DNA of 60,218 nucleotides from Ectocarpus siliculosus (taxonomy: Eukaryota; Sar; Phaeophyceae; Ectocarpales; Ectocarpaceae), in assembly GCA_000310025.1 (NCBI GenBank), contig FN649727.1, forward strand, positions 2,693,635 to 2,753,852, given 5' to 3'. The position numbers and the translations under genes were made by a program. The notes beneath the pieces were generated by a model, which searched no databases, was not told the origin of the DNA, and saw nothing but the letters and a program-made list of their open reading frames with translations. Shown piece after piece: positions 47,708-60,218 of the stretch. How positions within the stretch are numbered: the first letter of the stretch is position 1; each line of letters starts with the position of its first letter.

Positions 47708-50700
47708 CTAAGAACCGTAGACAACCTTGGTGATTTTCGCCTCGTGGGTTTTTCTGTGCCACTGGAAACGCGCTAGTGCATGCATCTCGTGCGTTGCAAA
47801 GCCGCTGCGGGCGCCGTTCGTGCCCGTCTTCCAACCACCTCCGCGCATGGCCTCGTGTATCGCCTCCGCTGCGACTTTCACCGACGCCATGTCCATCGGC
47901 ATCTCCCGGTGGTGTTCATTGGCCTCTCGCTTTCGTCGCATCGCGCGCTCCGTTTCAGCTCGGAAGCAGGCCGAGAAGTTCGATCGGCCGGCTTCCGCAG
48001 CCTCGGCCGCCGAAGGCACGGGGAAAGGTTCGGGGACGGGCGCGGAGGATGCCGACGATTTCTCATCGGCGGAGCGCTCCAATTGTTCCTTCGCCGACAG
48101 AGAGGAGGAGAACGACGAAGAACGATCGCTTCTCGACGGACCGTCACCGGAGCGGGAAGATCTTGCCGAGCCTGACGAAGAAGACGAGCCGGAGCGTGAG
48201 GACGACGAGTCACTCTGCGAGAACTCATCGCTTCCGCTGCTCCTGGAGGTCGTGGTGTCGTCCCGCCTCCTCCTTCCCCCCCTTGCCTCCTCGTCCTCTG
48301 CGCTTGTACGCCTGCGATGCTTGCGCTTCTCGTGAAGGCGTCGCCAGGCGCGCAGGAACCGAGCCTTCTCCCTGCGCCGTCGTCGAGCGAGCATGGCGCC
48401 TGCCTTTCTGTCCGACAGGTCAGCCAGCCGCCGCATCTCGGTAATAGCTTCGCGCCGTTCCTCCTGATTTGACACATGTGAGTTGCGAAGCGGAGGGGCG
48501 GGCGAGATGACGTCTTGCGAGAAAAACATGCCTCGTAGCCGTTGATACGGGTGGCAGTAACGCTGTCGAAAGGGGCAACGGTCTAGGCTGCAAGGGCACT
48601 TTCACCACAAACGTGGTGTCGACGAACCACCAGCGGCCAAACGGTTGGACAGATGCACGCAAGATCAGGTAGGGGCGACGCTGCCGACAATCACTGAACC
48701 ACATGTGGAGGTTTGCTCATGAGGTCTTTAGCCTTGATATTGACAGGAACGAAAAAGCAACGGAACAAAACCATACGGGGTAGAAAACCACGTGACAGTA
48801 AGTTCTTCCTAATCGCTCACCTCCTTGACAATTCTGTCCTTCCACTTATTGGGCGCCCAACCGGTCAGTCGCCACTGTGCTCCAATGTGCAGTGGATCGG
48901 CTGCGTACGCCCTCTCACACAGCGCCAAGGCGTGCTTGGTACAGAGGAAGAACAAAGAAAGAGTGTTGCATTTATGTCTAGGATTACCGACAACCGAAAG
49001 GGGCTGGTATAGTGAACAATTGTTACAGGTAGTGTTCTCGGTACAGGTGACGCCATGTCAACTGATCCTGGATACCAACATTTACACACGATCTTGTGAG
49101 CTACGCACATGCGCAATGCAGAAAAGCAGCTATGCGTTTATTCAACCAAGTTTTGGGCTCCAGAGTATTATTAACCGTGTCGCGACTAACCGTACATATC
49201 GGAACAACCCACTGCTTACAGGCAGGCAGGTCATCAATATCTCTTCACTCGCCGAGAACAAGGAGAGGCAGTTTGGTGTGCAAGCAACAAATCACCTTTG
49301 GTTCGCCTAAAACCCAAAGCATCTCTGCGGTGCAGACCATGGTCTCGGGATCCTCTCGCTGCAGCGTCGCTTGTGAAAACCTGCATCGTTCAAGGAGAAA
49401 GACAAGCCCGAAACACCTGTTCTGAGCGCGATTGGCACAACATGCACGTAAGATGGTGGCGCACTCCGAGCACAGTAGACTGAGCAGACCCCTCTTCTCG
49501 ACGGCACAGCGTGAAACCAACCGCTCCGATACGTGATGGTTCTTTGCAACAAGAAAGTTTCTTGAGATGGGCAGAAAACTCACATCTGTATGCCCGCGTA
49601 GTAGTCACCGGCGCGAAGGCTCTTGACACCTAATTCCCTCCACATGTAAAACCACCCGGGCAGTCGATCCCATGGAATCTCGTCCCGGCTAAACCCTCCC
49701 CCCCTGTAGATGTACGAACGTTCGCGACATAAAAGAGGGGGAGTGAGGGTCGAAGATCGGGTGTCCCTGCGGGAGGGCCACGCTTTGTGTCTCTGATGCA
49801 TCGTGTTGCATCTTCGGGCTCGGCTCAAGAGGCTCGCACGCAGAACCCCGAATGAGAAAGACTACGATGGTGCCAGGGAGAGTGCATTGAAGTGTGTTCG
49901 AAACGGCACCTATGTACCTGTGGCGTGAAACGGCGGTATTCGTACAAGAGAGCAGACCGCGCTGGCCGCGATATATCCGTTGGAACACTACGACTCACAT
50001 CCGACCGGCGGTGTACTCGTCGTTGTACGCCTCCCGGAGGGTGATCAGGCGCCGGGAGGCCTTCATCTCGAGGCCTAAGGACACGAAGCACGCATACAGT
50101 AACGCTTGTACCAGAAGCATACTACACCCCTTCGGCGGTTGTCCCTCGATAAACTCCAAATACCTGACACACTGGACGGTCAAAGACAAAGATATTGGAG
50201 GCAAAGGGGCGGCGCCAGTGTTGTTTGTCATACAGTACTCACTGCTTTCTGAGAGACAAGGGCGGATCTACCCAATAGTTTCGAACCCCCATGGAAGAGA
50301 AATTCGCCCGTGCACTTTTGCATGAGGTTCAAACGGGGGAGAGTTCCCCTTGAACGTTTTTCAATCCACGGGGATATTCTCTTCGTGGACAAGCTTCGAA
50401 AGCTACCCGGAACAGAGTAACCAGTGTTCCGAGCAGCGTCAAGGGTTTCCAATAGAATCGTGTCAGCGCCGAGCCAAGAGCAAGCGTGGTAGGTGCTTCA
50501 ACCTTTCATCGACACGACGTAGCTACATAGCTGCTGACCTCGTCGAACCGTCCGACATAGGCCAGCAGCACGGAAGTGCGGAAGATTACGGCAGAGGCCC
50601 CCGGCGACAGCGCCGAGTCGGAGATAATGCTGGCGTACAGGGCCAGGGCTTCCTTGCAGTCCCCACGTGCTTCTTTGCAGAAAGCTTTTTTGAAAGCACA

Positions 50701-52288
50701 GCCGTCAGGATGGACGAGGGAACGGATGTCAGGGCGATACAATGATAATCGCCTACGCGAGAGAGCAAACAGCCAGTTTCGCTGGTTGTATGAACAAGTC
50801 CACCCTGCGCGTAGCTACGGGCAAGCCTTCCGTTGTTGACTAACCCTAGTAGAATATACACCGCTACTGATAGATACATCTGACGTACGATGGAGGTGAG
50901 CGTACAAGTCCTGTGAAACGGAGAACGCTCTTCCATTTTCCTCTCTCACCGACTTGAGCTCGTATGGCGGGGTCGTTCAAGTTCTCGGGAGCCATCAGAG
51001 CCTCTTCCAGGAAATGCTGCGCCCGATGAAGTAAATCGGTCCTCTCCGATGACACGTCCAATCTGATCTCGACCACGTCTCTGGTATCCTTTCCCTGACC
51101 GCCCCCGGCCCTGCTGCCGGTTGACCCGGATGTTGTTTCCCCCCGAGCCCGCCACAAAATTAAATAGGCCCCTCCCAGCGACGAAAGCATGGCCACACGA
51201 GTGTTCGGGTCCGCCAGCAGCCTGTCTTCGACCCCAGGTCCACGTATGAGTTCCTGTTGCGATATCGTGAACACGTAGACATGTCCTGGTTAGGAGAGTC
51301 ATGTCATGTAACTACTTACTGCAGTAGACGAGGACACCGATCGCACGTCAAGGCGTGCACAGATTGTGGCGAAAAAGGTGTTGATGGTGGTGGTGTCTGA
51401 AGTTCCGACTCTTTACAGTATATAGACTCTGTGATAATAATACTGCAGTTACCCGCTGGACTCCGGGTACGCCATGGTCCAATGTTACAACTGCAGTAGA
51501 CTAGGCCAAACACATTCTCCGGAATGCGAATGAGAACATGTTTATTTGTGTTTACAATACTTGTAGGCTGCTTGGTGCAGAGTAGTCTAGATGACACAGA
51601 TCGTTGGCCGGAGGAACCAGTAGGTCGTGGGGAGTTGAGGGCGCCGCACCTAACAGGTTGGAACGTGACCGTGGTAGCGTATCGTCTTCTTTGCACTGGG
51701 TTACAGCATACGGAGTACCATATTACAATTTCTCTGTACACACATATTGTACGGTGTCCGTACCACGGACCATGTGATGTTGTAATTTGTGTGTCTTACA
51801 TGTACCAAGGTATTTGTTCTGGGCGTCGGTCTGTGTACCTTTCGGTATAATTTCTTCGAACGCGTGACGAGCACACTTTGCATGTAGCCGTTCCTTTCCC
51901 TCGTCGACCGTGAAATCGAATTTGACGCGCACACACGAACAATACATAGGTGTTTGATTTCCCATGCATCGACTGCACTGCTGTTGTCAGAGAAAGCTTC
52001 GTTTTCGTGTGAATGCGCCGAGGTTCGACCCCACGCCCCAAACGTCCAAGGTCAGATGCGATGGTTGCTGCAAGGTTCCCGTTCTAATCATTCATCCAGC
52101 CACACTGAAATCTCCCGCTGTGTGACCCCCTCCAACGCAGGGCTCACCTCAGCGGCAGCAGGGTCGGCCTTGCTCGCGAGCAAACGCACGAGCGCAAACC
52201 GCGTGACGTGGTCATCCTGATCGGAACTGAGCGATTGCTCGAGCTGCTTCTTGGCTCTCCGATCCCCCTTCGTCCACGCCGATGACAT
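47708..52288 (-). CDS. TPR-like repeat protein with basic and Ser-rich C-terminal tail, function unknown
   Basis: Start ATG at 52288 (MSSAWTKGDRRAKKQLEQSL). Exon 1 is 52288-52148, ending PAAAE|GTGAGC. Other supported exons: 51253-50950 (helical pair around VAMLSSLGGAYLILWRARG and LLHRAQHFLEEALMAPENL), around 50,640-50,520 (ALALYASIISDSALSPG, FRTSVLLAYVGRFDEV), around 50,085-50,000, around 49,705-49,590 (PWDRLPGWFYMWRELGVKSL) and 48934-48821 (HALALCERAYAADPLHIGAQ). The last is 48463-47708, 251 codons, ending ITKVVYGS-stop. The alternating ALxLYxxA / AxxLxPxxxxA helices resemble tetratricopeptide repeats, which scaffold protein complexes. The final exon is an Arg/Lys-rich helix (MLARRRRREKARFLRAWRRLH), then a long Ser/Arg/Asp stretch and a C-terminal helix (EMHALARFQWHRKTHE). 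I do not recognise a named family. Some internal exons may be missing from this model. Confidence 0.65.
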
Positions 52289-52683
52289 ATTTATCTGTCC
52301 GCAGGATTAGACTACAGCAGTTGTGATTGTTTTTATGATAGGCTCTCTCAGTTAGAACAGCTGGGTTTGGATGTGTATTTAAACAGTTGCGGTGTTCAAT
52401 AAGCTCCGCCTTTTTTCACTCCGTCGCTCAAAGGCTGCCGGTACGTAGGCTGCAAAGCAGGAACAACTACAGCAGCAGTACTCTCTCATCTGATGCGTTG
52501 TCGGTGAAACGGTCGTGGTACCCCCGTACCTCAATATACCCCCCTCCCCCCCCCATTTCCTATTTTTTGGTGTGGCAACGCTGGATTGTATCGCTTCTCC
52601 CCCCATCTTGCGCGCTCTTTTTTGTGTGGCGCGTTGCTCTCTGGTCGGCGTCTTTGCGCTCAAAGTTTGGGAAAGACACAATC
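52289..52683. promoter_or_regulatory. Probable bidirectional promoter
   Basis: This 395-bp interval separates the proposed start codons of two divergent genes, the TPR-like protein (minus) and the proton pyrophosphatase (plus). It contains a T-rich/C-rich core, a CCCCTCCCCCCCCC run near 52,540 and one TACAGCAGT word at 52313-52321. I see no TATA element at a convincing distance. The call rests on gene arrangement and depends on the short first pyrophosphatase exon being correct. Confidence 0.4.
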
Positions 52684-55600
52684 ATGGCGGTGAGTGATCC
52701 TTGCGTGGACGAGGGTCCTTTGTTCTCGTGTGTGCGCGCGTTGGCGGAAGGTCTGTTGATGCAGGTGTGGAGGTATGGATGGTGCCAAACGCGCGGTTGT
52801 GTATGTGTTCATTCATGGGAGGGATTCCCGCCCCTCCTCGCTTCTGTTTTACGAGAGTCTGGCCGGTAGGCGACGGGGGATACAAGCCGGGATCGCAGCA
52901 GATCCCATGCCGTAGCCCGTTTTAGCGACAGAGAGCCTTTTGCACGGTGACGGGCACGAACCGGCATGCCATCATTCATCGCAAATCAAACGGAGAGAGC
53001 ACTCTCGGCATGATTTTCCGGTGTCTGGTGCGTGGTTTGCGCATGCTTCCCCCCTGGGCAGTCGCAACATAACAACGGCACAGCTCGCGTAGCGCTCGAT
53101 GCGCCAGTACCGTGCATCTGTTCCCGATAGATAGCTGCTGTGAACCCGCCGCGTCGGGAGAAGCTCCGACGTGGAGAGAAGACTCCTATTGCTCTTTTGC
53201 GCCCTACCGCGCATTGTAAGAACAAAGGCAAAAAATCTCAACGCCTCTCTATTTTCTTGTGTTCGCGTTTTTTGGGGGCGTCCTCCTCTTTTTCTAAGCG
53301 TGCTTTGGAACATTTGAAAGGGTGGCGCCCACAAGGTCGGCAGAGCAGAACTCGGTTGCCCTCTGGCTTCCGTTCGCGCGTGTCCGTGCCTTGTCCTGAT
53401 GCATTCGTTCAATTTTGCGCGGTGGTGGTGCGTGCTTCAAACGCGAAAGATTTCCCGTTTTGGTTGGTTTTGGTTTTTGCACAATTTGTTCTTGCTGTCC
53501 CGGCCTGTTTCTCGCGTCCTCTCATTGTTTCCTGTTGTGGGCTCTTTGAAAGCGAAGAGACACGCCAGGTGATCGATCATCCGCATCTTTATCGTATCAT
53601 TGGTATGCGCACGGGGAGGTGGCGCGTGCCGTTTTTTTAGTCGGCTTCTGTCCAGAACCACCGGGAACCGTTGGCACTATTCGGCCACGGCCACCGCTGT
53701 GCACTTGCCCGGGCCTGCAATGTGCTGACTCGTTCGAGTTGTTTTCGGCTGTTTACCGACCAACCCTCCGATTTTTTTTATGGGAAATGGCGAATCTCAG
53801 CTGCAAGCTATCTGCCTGAGGTTCAGCAGAGGGACTGCATACCGTACTACTGTATACTGCTGTAGATATCCATACGTACCCTGTTTCGGGTTGTATTGTT
53901 TTTCAACGAAAGAGTTCTATATCCATGCAAGCACCTCTACCTAAATTTTCTGGTATTGTTCGCGCGAGTTATTCATACTGTACGCTGCTGTTTTGTTAGG
54001 CTACCGTCTCTCCCACATCCATCCTCCCACATAACAAAATCGGACAGCCAAATACCAATTACCTTCGCAGTTTTATGCATAGTCTTAACTACCTGGTTTT
54101 ACGTTAAACTGCATGTAGAAATGTTCCAACAACCAACACCGATGAACAACCAACGATGCACTCCTCTCTGCACCCATTGGATAGCTGCCGGTATACCGTC
54201 CACCTGCTGTCGAAGAGAAGGGAAATACGAAATACCCCCCCGTTGGTGGAACGTCCTTCGAAAAGGCTGTGGGTCCTGCTGCCTGCTTGCGGTTGTACGT
54301 ATCACCACATTGCTGCTGTGCTCTCATGATGAGCCCACTCCGGAGGGATCATCACTTTGTAGAGCAGATTTGATATTTTTCGTAACTGGCCGTGTGATCA
54401 ATACCGTCGTTTTCCCTTTATTGTGGGTGCTCGGATCGCTGGAGATGACGGCGTTTTCATACGTAAATATTCTTGTGGTGACCTCTTCCCTTACCCTTAC
54501 TCAGTTCCCCCCTCCTCTCCTCTTTTCGTCAAAAATGGCGCTGCTTGGTGCTGCTGGGCGCAACACAACAACAGTCCCTCGAGTCGCAAGCGACGACTCT
54601 GATCGTCGTGGCATCGGTGATCGGCCTTGTCTTCGCCGCTGTCCAGTTCATGCTCATCGCGAATGTCAAGTAAGTCTCTCCCGTTGGTAGTTTGTTGGTT
54701 AGCTACTCTTGCTACAGTCTACGGAGTACGATGTGTAGGTAGATTGCTGTTTGGCTTGTTCTCGGTGTGAAGACCCGTTTGTTTTCCCTGATCAATAGGA
54801 ACCAACGTATGTGTGGCACGTGTTACGTTCCCTCCAGACAAGACAAAGAGACAAGACATAAAGTATGCTATTAATAGGGTACATAGGACACCAAGAGGCA
54901 AGGTTTAGGTAAGAAACCGGGTCGATGGAGACCATGCCGAAGAGATTTGATTTCCTGTTGTACCAGTCCCCCCGCCCCTCTCCGCCCTGTCAGCGGCTTC
55001 CTGCTCTGTTTTCGTCAACACCATACTGCTGTAACCGCCGACGGAGGCAATCATCCTTAGTCTTTACCCTCGGAACGGCGGTCTCTTTCTCGCCGCTGTA
55101 ACTGACGATCCCCGTTTCCGGGCGGAGGCGCACAAATGGGATTATTTGAGGCGCTTGTATGTCATGATTCAACACGAAAGGGGCTCAGTAGTCCCTTCAC
55201 TCGAGCGTTTTCTGCCAACAGCACATAAGCAGCATGTGCAAACTCTCAGCCTAGCCGCCGAGAGCAGACCTCCCAAGTTGCGTTGCCCCAACTACATACG
55301 GGATGGAACCATAGACTTCTCTGCGAGGTATCTACATGCAGTTGTGCGTGTGAGAGCCCATCCTACCAATCCGCCCTATTTAGCCTCCGATGCTTGAGAT
55401 AAATACTTTCATGTGCTCATGCATATTTTCTCTTTGTCGCATCCCGCCGCCCATCTTGTTTGTCTCTTGTCGACCAGGCTTCAGTCCGGAGATGAAGACA
55501 CCGCCAGCCTCACGACCAGCGTCAGCTCGGAACGCACCAAGCGCCTCATTGAGGTACGGGTGCAAGAGCTTTTGTCTCGTTTGTAGGAACGTTGCGTGTG

Positions 55601-58600
55601 TATTGTATTTGCCCTCGCGGGGGTGTCTGATTTATTATACCTTTGTGGGGGGCGTTCCGCAAGACGGCTTGAATCCGGGCCGTCCACACAGGGCTGCTGC
55701 AGATTCGCTTCGCATTGTCCAAGCATGCGGAATGCGAGGAGAGAGCGAAACGGTATTGCCGCGCTTTCGCGGTTTTGTCCTGCTTCGACAATTTTGTGTG
55801 GATGTCTCGTTCAGGGCCACGGCTCGCGGTAGGTAGCTCGTCCTTGTACAACACTGCTGTAACTTGTTGCAAGGGGTCCCGATTCCCGGCTGCTCTGTTG
55901 CTGTGCTTCCGTGGGTGTTATTTACCGTTTTCCCATGGTTTGTACCGTTTCTTCACCGTCTTGAGTACGACCACGTTGCAAACCAATCACCGCCACCGTG
56001 GTTTCCTGCTGGGATCGCGAGTGTTGCCGCTTATTCCTTTGGTGGATTGATGTATGGTGGGGTCTTGGAGGTAAGTGCGGCGTGGAGGAGGTGGGGACGA
56101 TGATGAGGCAAAGACGCATGGCTTATCTGAGGACAATAGAATCCCGGTGAAGCAACTATTTGCTCTTGTCCCGAGTCCCCGCGAAACTGTCTCCTTTGAT
56201 CCCCCTCTGCGTGCTTCTTGCTCTTGCTCTTGCTAGCATGGTTGACCGTAGACATGTACTTCTAGGAAGCAATGCGTTGGAGGGTGGGGAAAGAGGGGGA
56301 GGGCGATGATGAGGCAAAGACGCATGGCTTATCTGAGGACAACAAAGCGTCCCGGTGAAGCAAATTTTGTGCTCTTGTCCGAGTCCCCACGAACCTCTGT
56401 CTTTTGATCTATTTCCCTTTGCCTGCCTCTTTCTCTTGGTATTGTAACGTTTGTGTAGCAACCCAAAATAGGTTTTGTTCGTCGGTTTTGGGCTGTCTCG
56501 CGGCTTTGACGCAGTTTTTAGTCGTTGTCTCGAGCCCAACCACTGCTGTGCAACCCTGTGAGTGGGCGAAGCTTAAGCATTGCCTATAACACGATACACG
56601 TATACGTGATGGGCAATTGGCGATTATTGGGAAGCACTCGGCCTGCTCAAGTTTTTATCTTGTGCATCGCTGTGTCCTCGTAATCTGTGTGGATTTGGTG
56701 GCCGTACACATGGGAGTAAGCAATGCGTCGGAGGCGAGGGTGGGCGATGATGAGACAACGACGCATGGCTTATCTGAGGACACTAGAACCCCGGTGAAGC
56801 AACTATTTGCCCTTGTCCCGAGTCCCCCCGGACCTCTCTCCTTTGATCTATCTATCTCCCTTTGCGTGCCTCTTGCGCTTCGGCAGAGTTGTGTAACAAC
56901 AGCCAAGACGGGTCATTGGGTCGGTATCTTGCCTTGTTCACGAGCCAAGCAGTAGTCTTGAGAGCTTACATTCTTGTCTCGTTTTCGTTGTCCTCTTCCT
57001 TTCCCCTTCCGTTTCTTCTTTGTGTTGTGCGTGTGCTTTTTTTTTTTTTTTCCGTGGCAGATTTACGAGGCGATCCGCCACGGCGCCGACGCTTTCCTGT
57101 CCGCCGAGTACACCATCTGCTGCATCTTCATCGTGATCTTCGGAGCCGTGGTGTTCTTCCTCGTCGGCGTGGGCCAGGACTCGTGGGTCGAGGGCGCTTT
57201 CACCACCGGCGCCTTCGTGCTCGGAGCCATCACTTCGATCCTCGCCGGGTACATCGGCATGAAGGTATGTAGGCATTTGATATGCTCGAATAAAATTTTG
57301 AGACTGTCGGGTCGGGCATGTGTGTGTGTTTTTGTGTGAGTGTGTTTGGACCGCCTTTTGGCGAGGATTTTGTTATTTCTCTGTGAAATAGGCAGGGGGG
57401 TCTCGTATTTCTATCGATAACCGTAACGCCTGCTGTAACGAAGCGTAGCATCGCCGCGAAGGCTTCTGCCTCGTCCCGTTTGGTATTGCCGGCGCGTCAG
57501 TCCGGTAGGCAAAAGGTCGTATGCATAGGGTGATGAGACATATACTGTGCGACTTGACCGCAATGCACAAGATGGAAAAGCACTACGACGCACGCGATTC
57601 ATTGGTTTGAGTAGGGCATGAACAACGCATGCGGCAAAGCTCCGTCTGCGTGATGCACGTGATTTGTCGACCCCCCCCCCCATACACCTTAAGCCAAGTC
57701 CTCAACCTCTCCTGCTTTTGCCTCCCGTCTCGCGCGCGGTACAAAACACGTCGCGACACTCGTGTCACGGTTGGCAGGTGGCTGTGTACTCGAACGTGCG
57801 CACGACGATCGGGGCGCAGCGCGCGGGCTGGGCGGCGTCGTTCAACGTGGCCTTCCGCGCAGGGTCCGTGATGGGCTTCGCGCTCACCGGCATGGCCGTG
57901 CTCGTCCTGTACATCGCGCTGTGGGGGTACCGCCAGTACTTCGGTGACGACGTGAGAAATATCTAGTAGGGGCTTGGGGGAGGGGGTGGGGTCATCGTGA
58001 TTGGGTGATGAATACATGAATACTGCGATCATCTTGTGTAGTAGTAGCCATAGGTTGCGGGAGGCGCGCAGGGGGTTAGCCCGCGTTTTTTCTCTTGTTT
58101 TCTGCGGCTAGTTTTCCGGGTTTGATTTACTCGCTCGCTCGTATTGAATGCAGCCCGGCCTCTTCGATGGCTCTCGCATCTGGCTAGTGATGACGGGCCA
58201 AAAACGCTAAAGCGAAATCCTAACCTCTACAAACGAACACAACACAACGCAGGAGTGGAAGGTGATGATGAACTGCGTCTCCGGCTACGGGCTGGGCGGG
58301 TCCTCGATCGCCATGTTCGGCCGCGTCGGCGGCGGCATCTACACCAAGGCTGCCGACGTCGGGGCTGACCTGGTGGGCAAGGTCGTGCACGGCATCCCCG
58401 AGGTGAGGAGGAAGGGGGAAGAACATGAAGGCAGCGGCATGCTGCGCCACAAACGCCTTGTTCGTTCATTGTTTCGACGATTCAACCTACTGGGTATGGT
58501 TTTCAGTTTTGGGGAAGCAGTGTATTGGTTTCTCTGTCATTGATGACTTTGAAGCCGCCGTAAGCGACATGATACAAGACATGTTTCTTGAAAAAAATGC

Positions 58601-59860
58601 ACCGAAACTTGCAAAATTTACTCCAACAATGAATGAACCGTCGAATGAATCCTTCTGTCTCAGGACGACCCGCGCAACCCGGCCACCATCGCCGACAACG
58701 TGGGCGACAACGTCGGAGACGTGGCTGGCATGGGCGCCGACCTCTTCGGCTCCTACGCCGAAGCCACCTGCGCCGCTCTCGTGATCGCCGCCACCTGCCC
58801 GGACCTCGTCGACGCCGGCTGGGCCGCGGTTGTTTTCCCCATGGAGGTGCAGTAGGGGACTTGACTTGCGTACACCGTTTTCGTTATTCTGCACGTTTTT
58901 TTTTCTTCGCCTTTCTGCTTCCGTGTGACACAGGAGTATGTAGTTGGTCTCTGGTCGAGAGAATGTGTTTGGTTGTTGTTGCTGTTGTTGTGCCGACCTG
59001 ACTTGGATAGCCATCTTGCTCGTCTTCCGAGATCAGTATTTTTTTTAAGGTAAACAAGAGTGTCGCGTCTCAGTTTGGTTTGTTTTCGTTCCCCTTCGCA
59101 TCATACAACTGCTGTGCGTGACTGCTGAGACGTTGTCGACTTGAACGTGCCCTGTGTCGTGTTTGAACTGTCTTTTTTCGTTGTTTTTCTATTTTTTCTT
59201 ATTTTTCAACTTGCTTTGAGTCCAGGTGTCTGCGGGCGGTCTGCTCGTGTGCCTGCTGGCTTCCTTCCTCTCGACCGACCTCTTCCCCGTGAAGGAGGAG
59301 AAGGACATCGAATGGGTGGGTGAAATCATTTGGCTGTCTCCTTTCACACACCCCCAAGGAAAAAGCGACAAATTGCTTTTGAGACTGTAACTTCAATTGG
59401 CCTCCCTTTCTCAGTCGAGTCGAGTTCATTTGTGAGCACCAAAGAAAGTTTTGAGATGGTGGCAGATAGGTGCTCGTGGTGCGGTGTCTAGGCGGTTTTG
59501 TGGTCGTGGTCGTTGGCGAGTACCTTTAGTTTTCGTACGCAACGAACGCTAAATATTGACCGTCTTTCGCGTAGATTCTTTATTGTTGTTGTGAAAAGGA
59601 GTTGAGAGGGTGGGGGGGTAGAGAAGAGGGAAATAGGGGAACGAGCGCAAAGCTTTCTGATGACTCTCTTGTTCCCTTGAAGGTTTCCACTTGCCAACCC
59701 CACCGCATGCAGCTAAAATATCTGCGTCTTGCGCGTCGCTTTGTTTGACATTGTGTGCGTGCTGCCCGACCTCGCAGTCGTTGAAGATGCAGCTGATCGT
59801 CACGACCGCGCTCATGGTGCCCGTGACCTACGTGCTGTCCATTTCCTTCCTTCCTAGCTA
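52684..59860 (+). CDS. Membrane-bound proton-translocating pyrophosphatase (H+-PPase), N-terminal half; continues past window
   Basis: The enzyme hydrolyses pyrophosphate to pump protons into vacuoles or acidic organelles. Exons: 52684-52689 (ATGGCG|GTGAGT, proposed), 54575-54669, 55478-55553, 57061-57264, 57778-57951, 58253-58402, 58664-58846, 59226-59315 and 59778-59860 (donor TA|GTGAGT). All phases agree, giving about 353 of the usual 700-800 residues. First helix: [20 protein letters not shown]. Then the linker [22 protein letters not shown], membrane pairs, [40 protein letters not shown] and [19 protein letters not shown] followed by [12 protein letters not shown], the Asp-rich metal-pyrophosphate site. 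The motif usually written [11 protein letters not shown] reads GKVV here. The residues that separate potassium-dependent from independent types lie outside the window. The two-codon first exon fits in phase but is the least certain part; the region 52.7-54.5 kb otherwise shows no coding exon. Confidence 0.92.
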
Positions 59861-60160
59861 GTGAGTCTCATCTTGCCCCGTGCAGCCCCCATCCTTGCCG
59901 CCGTAAGCCCGGTGGGGATCGTCACGTAGCCGTTGTTTTTCTTGGTGTCTGCTTTCTGTCCTCAACTGCGGATGGATGGACGACTTGACGCATCGCCGTT
60001 TCTTTTCCAGCACTTGCGTGGTCATTCGCGTTTTTTTGGTACGGAATCTGAGGTGTGGATGGAATGAAGCCCACGTCTTCTTTCCGGAACCATTGTGTCT
60101 TCGGCGCTCGTATAAGTTTGGGTTTTGAACAAGACCAGCATCGTTTGTCCCTGTTCCTGA

Positions 60161-60218
60161 CCCCCCCCCCCCCCCCCCCCCCCCCCCTTTCCTGTGATTT
60201 TTTTTTTTTTTTTTTTTT
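60161..60218. repeat. Poly-C then poly-T run at window end
   Basis: 27 Cs (60161-60187), then 21 Ts to the last base (60198-60218). It probably lies in the intron before the next pyrophosphatase exon and may serve as a pyrimidine tract. Homopolymer lengths are unreliable. Confidence 0.85.

Noticed and set aside
1-60218. Integrated large DNA virus, or tRNA/rRNA genes
   Set aside because: No capsid, polymerase or integrase-like frames were recognised, and no cloverleaf or rRNA core sequence was found on reading both strands.

Overview
This window is nuclear DNA from a multicellular-type eukaryote with intron-rich genes. Exons are short (about 50 to 360 bases), introns are typically 0.4 to 1 kb with GT-AG ends and occasional GC-AG ends, and CA, GA and CAG microsatellites are frequent. 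Moderate GC content, long introns, GCTGCT-rich noncoding DNA and the protein set suggest a stramenopile, most likely a brown alga of the Ectocarpus type. That placement is inference: no organelle, rRNA or diagnostic marker is present.

Layout. 55-4532 (+): C-terminal end of a ferlin (last C2 domain, linker, C-terminal membrane anchor), entering from the left edge and carrying an apparent one-base frameshift. 4533-14.9 kb: gene-poor, with a 1417-bp hAT-type element (6980-8396, perfect 16-bp inverted ends, 8-bp target duplication) followed by several unrelated tandem arrays, including a 176-bp satellite. 15.4-21.7 kb (-): a small two-exon gene of unknown function, an IQ-motif (calmodulin-binding) gene enlarged by tandem exon+intron duplication, and a glycine/arginine-rich reading frame. 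21.8-28.2 kb: no convincing gene; it holds a 90-bp inverted repeat around a 100-N assembly gap and many copies of a 9-bp motif. 28,257-46,608 (-): a complete gene for condensin II subunit G2 (CAP-G2), about 25 exons. 47,708-52,288 (-): a TPR-like protein with a basic/serine-rich tail. 52,684-59,860 (+): 5' half of a membrane-bound proton-pumping pyrophosphatase that runs off the right edge and is head-to-head with the TPR gene.

The genes do not form a pathway. They cover membrane fusion/repair (ferlin), calmodulin binding (IQ protein), chromosome condensation (CAP-G2) and vacuolar proton pumping (pyrophosphatase). The most unusual features are the hAT element, the 9-bp motif ACTGCTGTA (at least 19 exact copies on the two strands, none in an exon I could define), the duplicated IQ exons, and the hairpin at the assembly gap. 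I saw no tRNA, rRNA, CRISPR array, viral gene or toxin gene.
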